Assembly (NCBI RefSeq): GCF_958298935.1
Contig: NC_084940.1
Location: forward strand, 18,099,146-18,163,145
Direction of reading: 5' to 3'
Origin: Phragmites australis
Lineage: Eukaryota; Streptophyta; Magnoliopsida; Poales; Poaceae
DNA: 64,000 nt
This document shows, piece by piece, positions 34,961-48,475 of the stretch. Under the pieces are notes generated by a model, which did no database searches, had not been told where the DNA came from, and saw nothing but the letters and a program-made list of their open reading frames with translations. A program made the position numbers and the translations under genes. The stretch's first letter is position 1. The number at the start of each line of letters is the position of its first letter.

Positions 34961-36774
34961 AGTTGATCGAGCATTACCAGTGTTCGCTTTGAATGCCGCT
35001 ACCAAGTACCCAAAATAATTTGGGAAGTTTCTGCAATTTGCCAGGTTTATATGTTGATCGTATGCTCATGATTGGTTTCCTTCGGACTATGAAAAAAACA
35101 TGATGGATATACTCATTTGTTGGTCTTGGTTAGCAACATATTCGAGTACATGAAGCCAGCGAGCCCCCAACGCCTTTCTGCCTTGTTGAGCACGTGAGCC
35201 CCTTCACCTTTTTCCTCCTATTTTCATCAATATCCTCTTTTTCGATTTTGAAAGTTCACCAAATGAATCAATTGAAAGTTTTCTGAATCACTTCGAAAGT
35301 TCTGGTACCTTTAGCCACACCACCTGCCGTAGCTCTGCTGCTCTACGTTGGTGAGACCTCGCATCAAGAAAAATTATATAACTTCTAGCTAAAAATAGAG
35401 GTTAAAGTTGTGCATCAAAACCGTGCTATGTCCAAAACAGTAATTTTTTTTACTAGAGAGTAATAGATTATTTCACAAAACGAAAATGTTACGCACACAA
35501 GATATTTTGTACGAACTGGTGCAACTCCGGATGCTTATGCAATTAGCTAAGCAATTACAGCTTCTGGATGGCAGTAAACTGACACAAGCTAGATGGTAAC
35601 TATTACCCTATCCGTATTCAATCCCCATCCTTCCTCAAACTCGATTAGTCAGAAAGAACTCACACAATCCAAAAAGATGAGTTTCAATCGATTACCCACT
35701 CAAAGAAGGTCCCTGCAAATGGAAGATCCTAAATTTAAGATTTTCTATATGAAAAATATTCTTTTAAATAAGGATATTCGTGAATGGATGGCAGCTCAGG
35801 ATCAGCCTCAAAAATCTTATATTCCCTGAGGAGGTTCCGATCAGAAGTTCGCGCTAATTGATCTTCTCTAGGATCTGTACGAAGTCAATGCCTCACTTGA
35901 CTTTTGCTCCTACCGAGTTCCTCACCACGTTTCTCTCTCTCAATCCTCATTCCTCGTTGGCTCAAATGAATAACCTTGTCGTCAATTATATAAGAATTGA
36001 TAGTAGTATAGAAGCTTAATTGAAAACCAAACAGTAGAGGGCTGAAACCAACAAAAGCAGATTTAAAAAATTGCACAAAATTCAAACTGTATGAGGGCTA
36101 AATTGAACAAATTTATACTTAAGGGTTTGATTGCATTGTCTAAAAAACGTTTAAGGGCTTATAGTGTATTCTTTCCTAAATATAACATTGGTGTCATCTT
36201 TCATTTATCTTCTAGAATATGACAATTCAAACGGATTGCAAACATGCTACCTGGTTTAATTAAAGATATACCAATTATTATTCAGTGTTGTCTGGTGCTC
36301 AAGCAGCTGAATGCTCGTTATGTTTCAGCCATATTTTATGGTCTTTGGATATTGATTAATAATTGCAAAAAATAGAAAGAACGGAAAAAAAGTCTAGCTA
36401 GACATCATGCATATGCAAATTTGCAAAAATGTAAATCTCCAGTCATCAAACTATGTTCAGATCCTTGACTAAGCACACTAATACGAACAATAACCTCAAG
36501 ATACATCTCTTATCCTTTGCCATGGCACCCATGAAGGGTGGAGGACCAGGATCCTCTGACTTCACGCCTTGAAGTCACAACTGTGCAGTCACCTCTCCAT
36601 TCGCTGTCGAAGCAATCATGCGGCTGCTGTGCATGTGCGTTCACTGAAGCAAAGTAGTCCATGGTGCCAGGTCGTCGGTCATACACAGTTTTAAGATAAA
36701 ACCGAATGTAAATTATATGTATGCCAGAATCAAGTTGTATACATATAGTGACATTATAGGTGAATAACATAAAT
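34961..36774. other. Intergenic DNA, nothing identified
   Basis: Mostly AT-rich sequence. A 78-codon frame at 35593-35829 (ending QKSYIP) has plausible protein composition but no motif I recognise and no intron or promoter context. No RNA gene, LTR terminus or target duplication was found. Confidence 0.4.
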
Positions 36775-38093
36775 AATATCCTTTATTACATCGTTTAACT
36801 TATTACATCAATGACCTCAAGGGTCTAAAAGAAAAGAACACAGCAACGAAAGAAGGATAGCGCAGCGCCCAACGCTCCACAGACAATCTACCGAAAAACC
36901 TGCACGCCTAGAACTCAGCTCCATCTTCATGGAACTCCTCGAAATCTTCGCCTTTTGAGCAGCAACATATTGAGGGGAGAGCACAACAATGAGTCTATGG
37001 AATGCTCATCAAGTGTAGAAAAGTATGACATGTGGGCCAATATCAAGATAGGCTTTCTCAGAGGTTTATTTACAAAAATACCATTTAGTAGTCAAATAGT
37101 TATGAAAGCAACCTACTTACTATGTGCAAGATTCTCTAAAACTTGAGCCAAGGTTCCATCCATCTCTAACCAAAACCAAACTCAAATCACAGCTCCCACC
37201 GCTATGACCCACCAGAACCAACCAAAAACCAACCCGAAACCACCTGACTAATCATGTGAGGGTCCATGTCGCTCATGACCATGAACAAAGTTGATATATC
37301 AGTTTTCATTCTACAGAGATTGTATACTTTACCCACTAGTCATGATTTTTATTATGCACGTATTAGCTAGACACTTACATACTTTTGATGTGTGCGACCA
37401 GGAAACCACTACAAAGCCTTTACAAGGTCTTTCTCTGCATGTTTCTACCTGCTGAGGTTTCACCACTGTAGGAGTACACCCTCCACTCTAGAAGCCCCTC
37501 TTACACCATATGAATCCCAGGAAGTACACCCTCCCATGCCCTGTACCACCAAATGATCTACACCACACTGAGAGGATAGCGAATTACTCGGCTAAGCCCC
37601 CATACTACGCTTGTGGTTGTATTATTTTCATGGGTTGTCGATCCACGAACCGGTCCTTAACATGGTCTCGGCAAGACTACCATCATCCCAAAAAAGGGTA
37701 ATCACCATTATCCCAACAAACCCACAATTGCTCGGAACACATACACATGCCAACCAACATGCCACACTTGACCAAACTTTACTTTCCATATGTCTAAGCA
37801 CTTTACCAAAACTTAACCTCATGTTCCATATATCATTATTCAAGTTCATCATTGCCTATACTACCCATGAGTAAGCTCAACTAAGCATATTCTGCCCATA
37901 ACATAAAAACCATACTACAGCTACAAGGAATATTGGGGAATACTAGTAAACCCTAGCAATAGGTCAACTACACCAGTTTGACAAGCATGCAATTTTATAA
38001 AACAAATAATATATAAAACTAGGTGTAAGATGTTCAAGGACACTTGCATTCTCCGTTAAGCTGCTCGAAATTCTCGAAGTCCTAGTCTTGGAT
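36775..38093 (-). mobile_element. Decayed long LTR, left piece (interrupted by a hAT element)
   Basis: On the - strand this resembles the 3' portion of a grass Gypsy-type LTR: a ctacaccttgatgagcattcc-like region, a gcgctgcgctatccttctttcg segment, and tgatgtaataagttaaacgatgtaataaaggat near the end. The hAT insertion at 38094 interrupts it, and 58445 to about 59080 is the likely continuation, with AT-rich U3-like sequence. I did not find the LTR's outer termini, so family and limits are uncertain. Confidence 0.45.
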
Positions 38094-38507
38094 TAGGGAT
38101 GGCGGTTTTACCATTTACCTATTTACCCACGGGTAAATACCGTAATAGGGTTGTGTTTGTTCCTTATTCACTAACCATGGGTATGTTCGTGGGTGCAAAT
38201 CGCTACCCGACAGGTATATGGGTATACCCGTGAAACACATTTACCCGTGTGTGTGTGTATATGACAGGCTGGCCCTAACCCTAATATTCCAGTACAACCC
38301 GATGCACTCCACCCCCGCTGCTAGCACTTTCACACAGTACAGAGTCATAGACCTGAGTGCGCCGCCACAAGCATCCCTGCCTCCCTGGTGTGCCGCCGAC
38401 TTGCCCACCCGCCATCCACTATCTGTCCACCACCGTCCGCCACCATGTCACCCGTCTGTCGCCGTTCACCACCACACCACCTATTCGCAGCCGTTAGCCA
38501 CTAGAGA

Positions 38508-41500
38508 TGTGAGGACCCATCCAAACAGTATTCAAATTAATCATCAGGCGGATCATTATTCATAATCCAACCTCGATGATTAACCCGAATACCATTCCGG
38601 CAGTCCCGGCACGTGTTTTGTGCCCAAGGATCGGAGCACATGCCTCCAACATAGTGCATCACAACATAGCTTAATAAAGAGCAAGTAATAAACATTTATA
38701 TTACAAATATTAAGCATGCAACAAGTAATCACAATTTACAGCAAAAGAGAGCTAGGAGGAGACTAAAACCTGCTCAACTCCTAACTAGCAAAAGAACTAA
38801 GCAGCGGAAGACTAAAAGCTATACAACAAAAGGATATGGAGCCACATGCCCTTAGGCTCTATACCAAAACACTGAGTTTCGGAGTAGAGTATGCTACTCC
38901 TGCCCGCCACCCTAATCGGCAAGCACAAAGTAGCCAAACACCGCCTCTTCCTCAACGACAGGAGTACCTGAAAGCGCAGGCATGAGTACGAAGGGCCTCG
39001 CAAGACTTAAACCATATAGAGCACATATGCATAGCTCGACTCCAAGGATTATGCATTGATCATTAGCAAGGATGAACCACAGGTTAAGTAAAACATATGC
39101 ACTAAGCATCCTAGACATATGTGTGAGCGACTGAAACTTAACCAAAACATAAGAAAACTACCCTGCAACTAACAACTGAAAAAGTGTATCTGTAAACAAC
39201 ATGTATATCAACAAGTAACAAGTGCCCACAATCACCATCTCTCACAAACCGAACCACAAATCATACTCAAAACTCTATGACCGGGTACAAATGAAACAAT
39301 AGCACGCTCATGACCGAGAGCGCAGCAGTTCGAACTATTTATACACCTTGCAGGGGGATAATCCTGGACCCACACGACACGAGGATCATACGGCTTGTGC
39401 CATCGGCCAAAGTGCACATAAGGGGGTACTCGTGACAACCTTTCCCAACCAGACCCAACTGTGTGGGGCATGCATCGCTCGGCGCGGCGATACTAGAACT
39501 ACTCCCGGAGCAAATTAGTATCGCTTACAAGCCCGCCCGCTCACACCGTCGATGTTCACGCCCACAAAGCTACAGCTACGAAGGTATTCGGCTCGCCTTA
39601 CAATTAGATCGGCATGTGGTGAGTAAGGTAAGTGCTAAAGCCAACTACCCCGACGATCGGTCTTAAACGATGCAAGCGGTCTACGGTGTTCGGTCTTCCT
39701 CTACCGGCCTACCCAGGGGAACTCCACATCCGGGCAGGGCAAAACACCATCCTAGCACCGCCCACATCTCGTCTCATACTCACCACTCATACAACCATGT
39801 CAACCTCAACAAGTGTATGTAATCATAAGAAGGTCCTATGCTCGCGAACAATAGGATGCGTCGTCGTTCGACTTCTACCGAATGACCTAAGCATGGCTAA
39901 GCATATAAGTCGAACCCATGCCTAGACATTGACAACACCTCAAGGCTACAAGGAATGTAAATACACAAGTATTCAAAGTAGAAGAATGCAATCAGCATAA
40001 GTTCTACCCATTGGCACCCGACACTGACTCACTAAACATGTATACATATATAAGCATAATTTATCAATATTTAGACTTCTCCAATTACACAAGAGGGATC
40101 AATATGCTTAGTTGCTTGCCTTGCTGTTCAGATAGATCTCCTTCGCTCTCCTGGAAAACCGGCTTGACATTCTCTAAAAAGAATAACGCGTGCAATGCCA
40201 TGAGTATGAATGAAATGTAACAATACATGCCATATGATGCGCAAAACATGTTAAAAGTGCAAACATGCAAATTAGAACAAAATTGGGACTCAAACCCATT
40301 TGAAAAATTACTGAAAGTGCGGAACCTCCGGAGAAATCTCCGGACATATGTGGACTATCCGTAAAATTTTGCGGAACATCAGGACATTCACGCAGCTCAG
40401 GCAAACTCCGGACTATCCGAAGAATTCTTCGGATACTCCGGACATGACAAGAAATGTGTTTTCGCCGATTCGTTGATCGATTCAATTTGAATACTAGACA
40501 CACTTTACCTAAACATGGTCATATACTATATAAGGGGTTTAGATCCAATTAATTACGCAATGTTAAAGATTGAAACCATTTCAATGACTCATTAAACCTT
40601 AGCGCGTATTTCATTAACCAACGGAATTCATACACTCATCTCATGGCTTATAGTATTTTTAATGTGTAGATCATGTTAATACAAGGCTAACAAAAGTGGT
40701 TTCATAATTTTAGGATATGACAACAACTAACCATGACCTAAACAAGCCAAAACACATTTAATTATCTCACTAATTCTCAAAAATATTTTCTGGAGTTCCA
40801 ACATATTTGACACGTAGTTCACACTCATACGAAGCTAACGCAACTAGTCTCACATCGTTTGGAGTTCGGATGAATTAATTATGAATTTTACAAGCCTCAA
40901 CACGCCTGATGAATAGTAAGTGCGGACCCTCCGCACTTTTCTGCGGAACCTCCGCACTTTTATGGACTATCTGCACTTTTCTGCGGAGGTTCGGACTGTG
41001 GAACCTCCGGACAATTTTTCGGAGGTTCTGGACTTTCCAGAACTGCTCCCATTTGAGGGAAAATTTTGCCAAATCAATTTGCAATCTTTTCCACTCTAAA
41101 GGGGGATATGTTTGAGAGGGTTTAGAGAGTCTAGAACTCATTCATCAACCTAGCAACTCGATTCCTAACTCAATTTCATCAAAATCCCTATTTTTGGTCC
41201 AAAACATCAAGAACTCATGAACTTTGCTAAAACTCGAAATCGACTAACCAAACCACGAATTCTTGTCATGGGAAGCCTAAGGGACTTACCCACGAAGCTT
41301 GTGAAGGTTGGCGACCACCGGGAAATGGAGGAAACGCTTGGGAGATGATGAATTCCGGTGTTCTTCATGTTTCGACCTAGAACACCAAAAGACACCAAAA
41401 TCGATTCGAATCCTTCGGGAAAACGAAAATGAATTGGATGGATGAGTAGCTTATGAGCTCTAGAATGCAATGGTACCACATTCATACCTTCAATCCCTCT

Positions 41501-41893
41501 CTTGAGCTCGGATTTTGGAAGAAAATGGAGAGAGGGAGTGAGAGCTTGAGTGGGGAAGGGGAGAGGAGCAGCAGCAGCTCCTGCTGCACGGTGGGAGTGA
41601 GGGAGAGTGAGGAGGAGAGAGAGTGAGGAGGAGAGAGAGTGGGCAGGTGGGGGCTGCCCAAGAAAGAGGGAGAGTGGTTGGAGAGTGGGTGAGGTGTGGG
41701 GCCCATGTGTTAGAGAAATAAGTTCATTTTCGCTGCGAATTCAATCATTCTCTCTCCTGGATTTCTTTCTCTCATCCAAATGATTTCATACGAATGCATT
41801 AACATTCCGAATTATAATTACGCAAAAATTCAACATAATGCTTCAAAAGCATGATTATGATTAATTACGTGATTAAGAATTTGGGTCGTGACA
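38508..41893 (-). mobile_element. Solo LTR (Gypsy-type, 3.39 kb), - orientation
   Basis: On the - strand it begins TGTCACGACCC and ends GGGTCCTCACA. It is flanked by the 5-bp duplication AGAGA (38503-38507 and 41894-41898). No internal domain is present. This is therefore a complete solo LTR, left by recombination between the two LTRs of a full element. It is the inverted relative of the truncated copy at 6600-9340. It includes clusters of ctccgga/tccggag motifs (40320-40445 and 40915-41045). No proteins are encoded. Confidence 0.9.
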
Positions 41894-41898
41894 AGAGA

Positions 41899-43142
41899 CC
41901 ACTAGTGATGACTCCACCACCAGGATCTTCTCTGCTGACGTCGAGCACATCACCACCGCCGACCTCTTCCATGGTCCACAGATACCCCCCGGTCGTCTCC
42001 TCCTATCCGGACCACGGTGGTGGAAACCCTAGATCACCACATTTTGTGGGCACGTCGACGCTGACGGCTTCCTTTAGATCCCTACGGTCGTTCTGGTCTC
42101 TCCTCTGCGCCGACCGTCTCCTTTGACCCCATGATTGACGCTCTGTTTCTTCCTTCTTGTATGCTGGTTTGAACAACTGCGCTGGATAGATGGTGCCCTT
42201 TCTCTGATCTGAATAGCAGTGCCGAATAGCACAAGTGCTCACTCGTTTTCAGAGAGTGAGGAACCCCTCCGCACAAACACAAATACTTAACCTGACCACA
42301 TTTTTCAGTTAGGAATCATTCAGTGGCAGAGCGTGACACAATGAGAAAGTGGAAAATGGTTCAATGTTAATCAACAACTTTACAACTCCTAAAATATCAT
42401 ATTAGAGCACCATTCTGTGATTTTATATGTGATGGTTCCAGCATTACTGCAGTTTAGTGGTGGAACATGTAGGATCAAATATCACTTGCATTCTTGTAGC
42501 TAGCTGGCTCCTGTGTTTTGTTCAATCATGCTCTCATCTTAAGGGCATAACCTGAACACCAAAATCTGAAATGGATCCGAGAAATGTCTGATTCTGCAAT
42601 GCACAGATAGGGCCGAAATTGAAACAAAACTGCAGCAAAATCTCAACCCAATAAACTGTTTAGGGTGTCAGGCTTTGCAATGCACAGACAGAGTCAAAAT
42701 TCTTATGTGTTTGTACCAATTTGGACTAAATCATGCACAGATAGTTTTGGTTCAGAGCAGTTTTACATTTGAGCTTTTATCTTGTTTGTGCATTGATCTT
42801 CTGAAATGCTGAAGCTGAACATGTTTGTCTGTGCTATTTGGGACCATCAGCAATTCACCATTCTTTGTTTGTTCATGTGTTTCCTCTTTACAGCAAAGAC
42901 CATGTGTTTGTTCTTATAGTAGTTGTTTTTTGTTTATAGTGATTTGATGGAAAGTCCTGCTATTGGATCTGAAGCTAACTCCTATTAGATCTCAAGCTTC
43001 TCCTCCTGTTGAATCTCAAGATACTCCTCCTGTGTCGTGTCATTGTCAAAATTGTCTATTTGTTGTAATCATTGTGGACCATTAAGTTAATGTGTTTGTG
43101 ATTTGTGTTGTCAAAAAATTTCTTGTGTAAAACTAAAGCCAT
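41899..43142. other. hAT internal segment between the two LTR insertions
   Basis: GC-rich at 41899-42130 with an open frame on both strands, then ordinary AT-rich DNA. No transposase motif is visible. With 38094-38507 and 58252-58436 it rebuilds the pre-insertion hAT element. Confidence 0.6.
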
Positions 43143-44596
43143 TGTCACACCCTGATTTTCAGATTTCTATAATTTCTTTTTTTTTTCAAGATTAGATTAT
43201 AGATTAAATAATTAGAATAGGAAAAGCACTATTTTTTATATTCAAATTCAAATTTGAATTAGGATTATTATTTGTTTGAATGCATTCATGCTGAAAATAG
43301 GAATTTAGGTTTTATTTTGAGTTGTTGATTTTCTCTGGATTTTATTTGAGCTTCTTTAGAGTTTATTTGAATTCTTTTGAGTTATTAAAAATTTCAAAAG
43401 TTCTAAAATGTTTTATAAGTTCAAAATATTTTATTCATCTTATAAAATGATTTCAAAAGCTTGGTTGAATTATTCTAGAATTTTTGTAGGCTTCATTTGA
43501 TATTTTATTTGGATTTCATTTGCTATCTTGTTTTCTAGAATTTCCAAAACAAAATAAAATCCTAAATCTAAAACCCAACCTATCTAGACCCAGCCAAAAA
43601 TCCTGGCCCAGCCCAAGCCAACCTCTCCCTGGGCTGGCTGAAGCCAACCCAGCCTACCGGCCCACTCCCTCTTGGCCACCTCTCCCCTCCTCCTGTTCTC
43701 TCCCGCTTCGACCCACACTGACCCAGCCAACGCGCACTCGGGCCGCAAGCGCCGCAGCCCGCCAGCAACCACCAGTCCGCCTCCCGTCGCCAGAAGCACC
43801 TAGCCATTTCCACCTTCCCTCTGAGCCGCTGCCACGTGGGCCCCACCTGTCAGAGCTATCTTCCACCTCGGGCTAGAGTCTGAGTTCAACATGAATCGCG
43901 GCAGCCGTCGAATCCTGCCAAATCCGTGCCTAATCCAAGGAGGAAACCATCTAGAAGCTCTCCCCGTGAGCCCTCTATCCCTTGCCAGCCTTTTCTCCAA
44001 CAAATCATGATTTAAACGGGGAGTTTGAGTTTGGTTTTGAGCCGCCGCCACCAAGAGTCCAAATCGAGCTCGCCCCGGTCTCCTAGAGCCTCCCTACCTA
44101 TAAATAGTCACCATATGCCATCCCCCGAAGCTACCGAGCGTTTCCCCCAACTCGCCGAGGAGTTTGCGCCGTCGGAGAGCACTCGAATGAAGCTCCGACG
44201 CCCGAAGTTGACGCCGCACATGGCCAGGCCGCTACGTTGGTCCTTCACTCTCGAAGAAGCCGTGTACGACTTGCCCAAGCCCCTACGTCTCTGTTCCGCT
44301 GCTCACTGGAGGTCCACGCTCGTCGGAGCTCGATTCTGGCGAGAATCCAGCCGCCTTGCCGCCGCACCCAAGCCGCACCATTGCTCTGTTCATCGGAGGA
44401 GATGAGGTGACCACCAGCCGTCCGATCCAATAACCACGACCAGGATTAGAATCCACCATACCCCTTCATCTACCAGTCTCGTGTTGCCACATATCCACCT
44501 TAATCCGCCTCAGCATCAAAGTCCCAATCAGCAAGCCACGTGTATGCCACGCAAGCCACCCGAGCATGTTAGCTTCAATTTTGCAAATAGACCCCT

Positions 44597-46258
44597 TGAA
44601 AGTGCTTCTAGGCCCCCTAAGTGGGTTTTGGCTTATTGATGACAAAACGATTAAGGATCTAATATGTTTATCTAAGTCATAAACAAGTTTAAGTCTAAGT
44701 TGAGAAGACATATGACGTTTGACGCCCTTCGAAAAGAAAGGAGAAGAAACTAGAGTACTCAATAGGATTTAAATTCTTTTATTTTTGAAATTGAGTCTAG
44801 GATAGCCGCTCTATTAAGAAGGTTGCATTTGATTGTTTGATTAGTGTCTCAATGCTCAAGATATCCTTTAGAACTAATAAGTTGAGAGACACACTCACCC
44901 ACAGACATCGGGTTAGTTTTGCAAAGTCCACTGAGTCTGGAGTCTCCGATGTTCACCGGGTACTCCGGTACTCAGTATTTAGTCTGGAGTCTCCGAGGTA
45001 GACTCCGGCAGAGGGTGCTCGGTTCCGATTTATTTTTGTTGAAAAAGACCGGAGTCTCCGGTGTTCACCGGATACTCCGGTAGTTGGTGAGTTTTAAGGC
45101 CGGAGTCTTCGAGGGAGACTCCGCCAGAGGTCAATCGGTTAAGTCTTTATTTTTATTGAAAAAGACCGGAGTCTCCGGTAGGAGAAAATATTTTAACCGG
45201 AGTCTCCGAGGGAGACTCCGGCAGAGGTGTCTCAGTTAGCATTTATTCTTTTTGATAAAAAGATCGGAGTCTCCGGTGTTCATCGGATACTCCGGTACCT
45301 GGAGAGGCCAGAGGGTCCGGCAAGTCTCCGGACTTAGTATATTCGATAGCCCTGTCAGGACCGGAGACTCCGGTAACTTAATAGAATTGTAACGGCTAGT
45401 TCTGACACGTTCTGTGACCGTTCTGACACTGTTTTTGGATTTGGGACCGGATACTCTGGTCAAGTCTGACAGAACAGTAACAGCTAGTTTTTGAGAGAGG
45501 GCTATAAATACTCCCACACCCCTTGGCATTAAATGCTTGCTGTTGCTGGTGAACTCTAGACTCCTTGAGCATTCTAAGAGCATTCAAAGTCTCTCCCACC
45601 ACCTCTAGTGCAAAGTTTGCAAAATTTAGTGAGTTTGGGTTTGGAGTGAGATTAAGCCACTTGAGCATTGAGTTCTTCCTCGAGCATTCGCTGTGATCTT
45701 TACTCTTGAAGCTTTGTGCTTCTAGACGGCAAGGCGTCGTCCGTAGAGCACCCAATCTTTGTGGAGTGCCACGGGAAGTTTGTAATCGACTTCAAATTGA
45801 GTAAAGAAATTCCAGCTTGATCTTTGTGATCACTAGAAGAGGATAGGGTTGGAAAAGACCCAGCTCTTTGTGAGCTCCTCAACGGAGACGTAGGCACTTC
45901 TTTGTGAGGTGGCCGAACTCTGGGATAAATCTCTCGTGTTCTTATTTGTGCAATTTACTTAATTGTGTGAATTTGTGAATTTACATATAAGTTGCCTTAG
46001 TGATCATCTTGCTAGTATTAACTGTGGTTTTAGCTCTGTGATATATAGTAGACGTAGCTACATCTTTAGATTCTAGCTGCTCGCTTTAATTCATAGTTGT
46101 TCTTGATTTCCTGTATAGACCGGAGACTCCGGACTAGACCGGATACTCTGGACCAGACCAGAGTATCTGACCTTCACCGGAGTATCCGACAGTTTTAATC
46201 TGCTATTTTAGTTTTAATTTTCAGAAAAGCCTCTTCACCCCCCCTCTAGGCACTTCCA
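44597..46258 (+). repeat. 5' LTR of the Sirevirus element (1,662 bp)
   Basis: It begins TGAAAGTGC and ends GGCACTTCCA. It contains many copies of a palindromic module, ccggagtctccgg or ccggatactccgg, often joined by tgttca, between about 44935 and 45375. A TATA box (ctataaata, 45502-45510) follows, and the R/U5 part lies to 46258. The palindromes lie upstream of the TATA box, in U3. This copy has lost some palindrome units that are present in the 3' LTR. Confidence 0.94.
45502..45510 (+). promoter_or_regulatory. TATA box in the Sirevirus 5' LTR
   Basis: The sequence ctataaata lies downstream of the palindrome cluster and about 750 bp before the LTR end. The matching site is missing from the 3' LTR because of a ~70-bp deletion. 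Confidence 0.65.
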
Positions 46259-46260
46259 AT

Positions 46261-46272
46261 TGGTATCAGAGC
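46261..46272 (+). other. Primer-binding site of the Sirevirus element
   Basis: TGGTATCAGAGC, complementary to the 3' end of initiator Met tRNA, two bases after the 5' LTR. Confidence 0.92.
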
Positions 46273-46312
46273 CTAACCTCCTACAAGACTTCACCGCTTG
46301 GAGGAAATTATA

Positions 46313-48475
46313 ATGTCGACATCCGAAAGTCTGAGGGGTTTTAAAGATGATCCATCGAAGAATGATGACGGTAATGGTAAAGGAAAGGGAAGTGAAATTC
46401 CTTTCAATTATGATCGTTTAAATTCTTCAAGCAACTATATCTCCGTGCCTTCCGGGTGTGCACCATTTTTCGATGGTACACATTATGCCACTTGGAGGCA
46501 CAAAATGAAAATGCATTTAGTCTCTCTTCATCCTAGTATTTGGAAGATTGTTTGCACAGGATTTGAGTTACCGGAGGAAGATCAAGAGCTCACCTCAAGT
46601 GAAGAACAAAATATGCACCGCAATGCTCATGCCACAAGTGTATTGCTTAGTGCCTTGAGTCCGGGAAGAATTCAATAAAGTGGATGGACTTGAAGAAGCC
46701 AAGCAAATTTGGGATACTCTTCAAGTTGCTCATGAAGGGACAACAAGCGTAAGAGAATCCAAGATAGAGCTGCTTGAGGGAAAGCTAGGAAGATTTGTGA
46801 TGGAAGATCATGAAACTCCTCAAGCCATGTATGTTCGGATGATGGTGCTTGTGAACAAGCTAAGAGGGCTCGGGAGTGAGGACATTGATGATCACAAGGT
46901 GGTAAAGAGATTGCTTAGAGCATTTGCTCCTAGAAACCCCACTTTGGTGACACTCCTCCAAGAGAGAAGGGACTACAAGAGGCTTACACCAAATGATGTG
47001 CTTGGAAGGATCCTTGCTCATGAGCTCATGGAAGAAGAAGCAAATTAAGTGAAGATTCATGCCAAACAAAGCTCAACCTCTAAGAACAAGGTGGTTGCAT
47101 TCAAGGCAAGCAAAAGCAAGCAAACTCAAGAATCAAGTACAAGTGAAGAGGAAAGCTCCGAAGATGAAGAAATGACCTTCTTTGTGAAAAGATTCAAGAA
47201 GTTCATGAGAAAGGGAGGCTATTCAAAATACAAGAGAGACATGCCCAAGAAGAGAACATCAAGAAGGGCATGCTATGAATGTGGCGATGTTGGTCACTTC
47301 ATAGTCGATTGTCCGAACAAGAAGAAAGGAAAGGACAAAGAAGACAATAAGATCAATCCATACAAGAAGGATAAAAACAAGATATACAAGAAAAAGTATT
47401 CGGGCCAAGCACACATTGGAGAAGAGTGGGATTCAAACTCCGACTCTGACTCCGATGATGAAGGAGTTGCCACCACTGCCATCCATGAGCCAACACCAAG
47501 AAAATCACTCTTAATGAGTGATGATGATGACGATTCCCCAAAGTGCTTCATGGCTAAAAGCCGCAAGGTAAAATCTCAATCCAAGCTTTTAGATAGCGAT
47601 AGTGTGATAGTGATTGTGATAGCTTATTTAAAGGTTTGAATAAAAATGTCATGGCTAAAATAAAGGAGCTAATGGATACAATAGATAGTCATGAGGAGAC
47701 CCTCGAGAGACAAGAGGACTTGCTCATCCTTGAAAAGGAGAGAAACCTTGAACTCGAGGAGCTCTTTGCTAAAGAGAAGGAGAAAGTTGAGAAATTGTCA
47801 AATGATTATGATTTGGCCAATTCCTCAATTGCCGACCTTAAGAGTAACAATTTCTTGCTTTAAGAGAAATTATCTTGTTTAGATGAAAATTATAAAACTC
47901 TTGAAACACAAATTGATATCCTTAAGAAAGGCTCATCCAACTCTAATGAAGCTAATTTACTATCTAGTGCATCTACTAGCAATGGATGCTCTCGTTGTTT
48001 CAACTTTGATATAAATGCTTGTACGACTAATGTTGAATCCTTGCAAGTGTTACAAAAGGAGAATGAGAGGCTAAATGCCTTTGTCAAATATGGATGCATT
48101 AAAACCTATAAATCAAAAGATGCACTCTACAATACCATCCAAGCCAAGGATAACAAGCTAAAGAGAGGTCTTAGATTTGACCAATACACGAGCAAACCAA
48201 ATGGTCGTGTGCTATTGAATGGAGTGGAATGCCTCAAGTTTGTCAAAGGAGGCAAGCAAGTTGATCACACGGCTCAAACAAAGCAACCAAATGTTCATAC
48301 TCCTCAATGCCCATTTTATGCCTCACATATGCTCAAGAGTGACCATCGTGGTAAAGTGGTTGCTCTCTATATTGGTCCCCGCATAAGAGATAGAATTGTT
48401 AAAAGAATGTGTGGGTGCCAAAAGTGCTTGCGACTAGCACTAAAGGACCCAAACAAATTTGGGTACCTAAAATAA
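46313..48475 (+). pseudogene. Sirevirus gag, broken
   Basis: The start ATG at 46313 gives MSTSESLRGFKDD. The capsid part (FFDGTHYATWRHKMKMHL, then YVRMMVLVNKLRGLGS) runs to about 47000. It is followed by a Ser/Glu-rich linker, a CCHC knuckle CYECGDVGHFIVDC at about 47269-47310, an Asp-rich stretch, and a long predicted coiled coil (LEKERNLELEELFAKEKEKV) from 47640. This order is typical of grass Sirevirus gag. Breaks: a one-base frameshift near 46665, an in-frame TAA at 47046-47048, a frameshift near 47630 and an in-frame stop at about 47861. The frame ends with TAA at 48473-48475. Confidence 0.88.

Noticed and set aside
35593..35829. 78-codon frame as a gene
   Set aside because: No motif, splice context or promoter supports it; recorded only as part of an unassigned intergenic stretch.
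43580..44430. Overlapping GC-rich frames on both strands as genes
   Set aside because: They lie inside the second solo LTR and reflect GC-rich LTR sequence.
44930..45375. CRISPR-like array from regularly repeated palindromes
   Set aside because: The repeats lie in a plant LTR; spacers are short and themselves repeated, and no cas genes exist.
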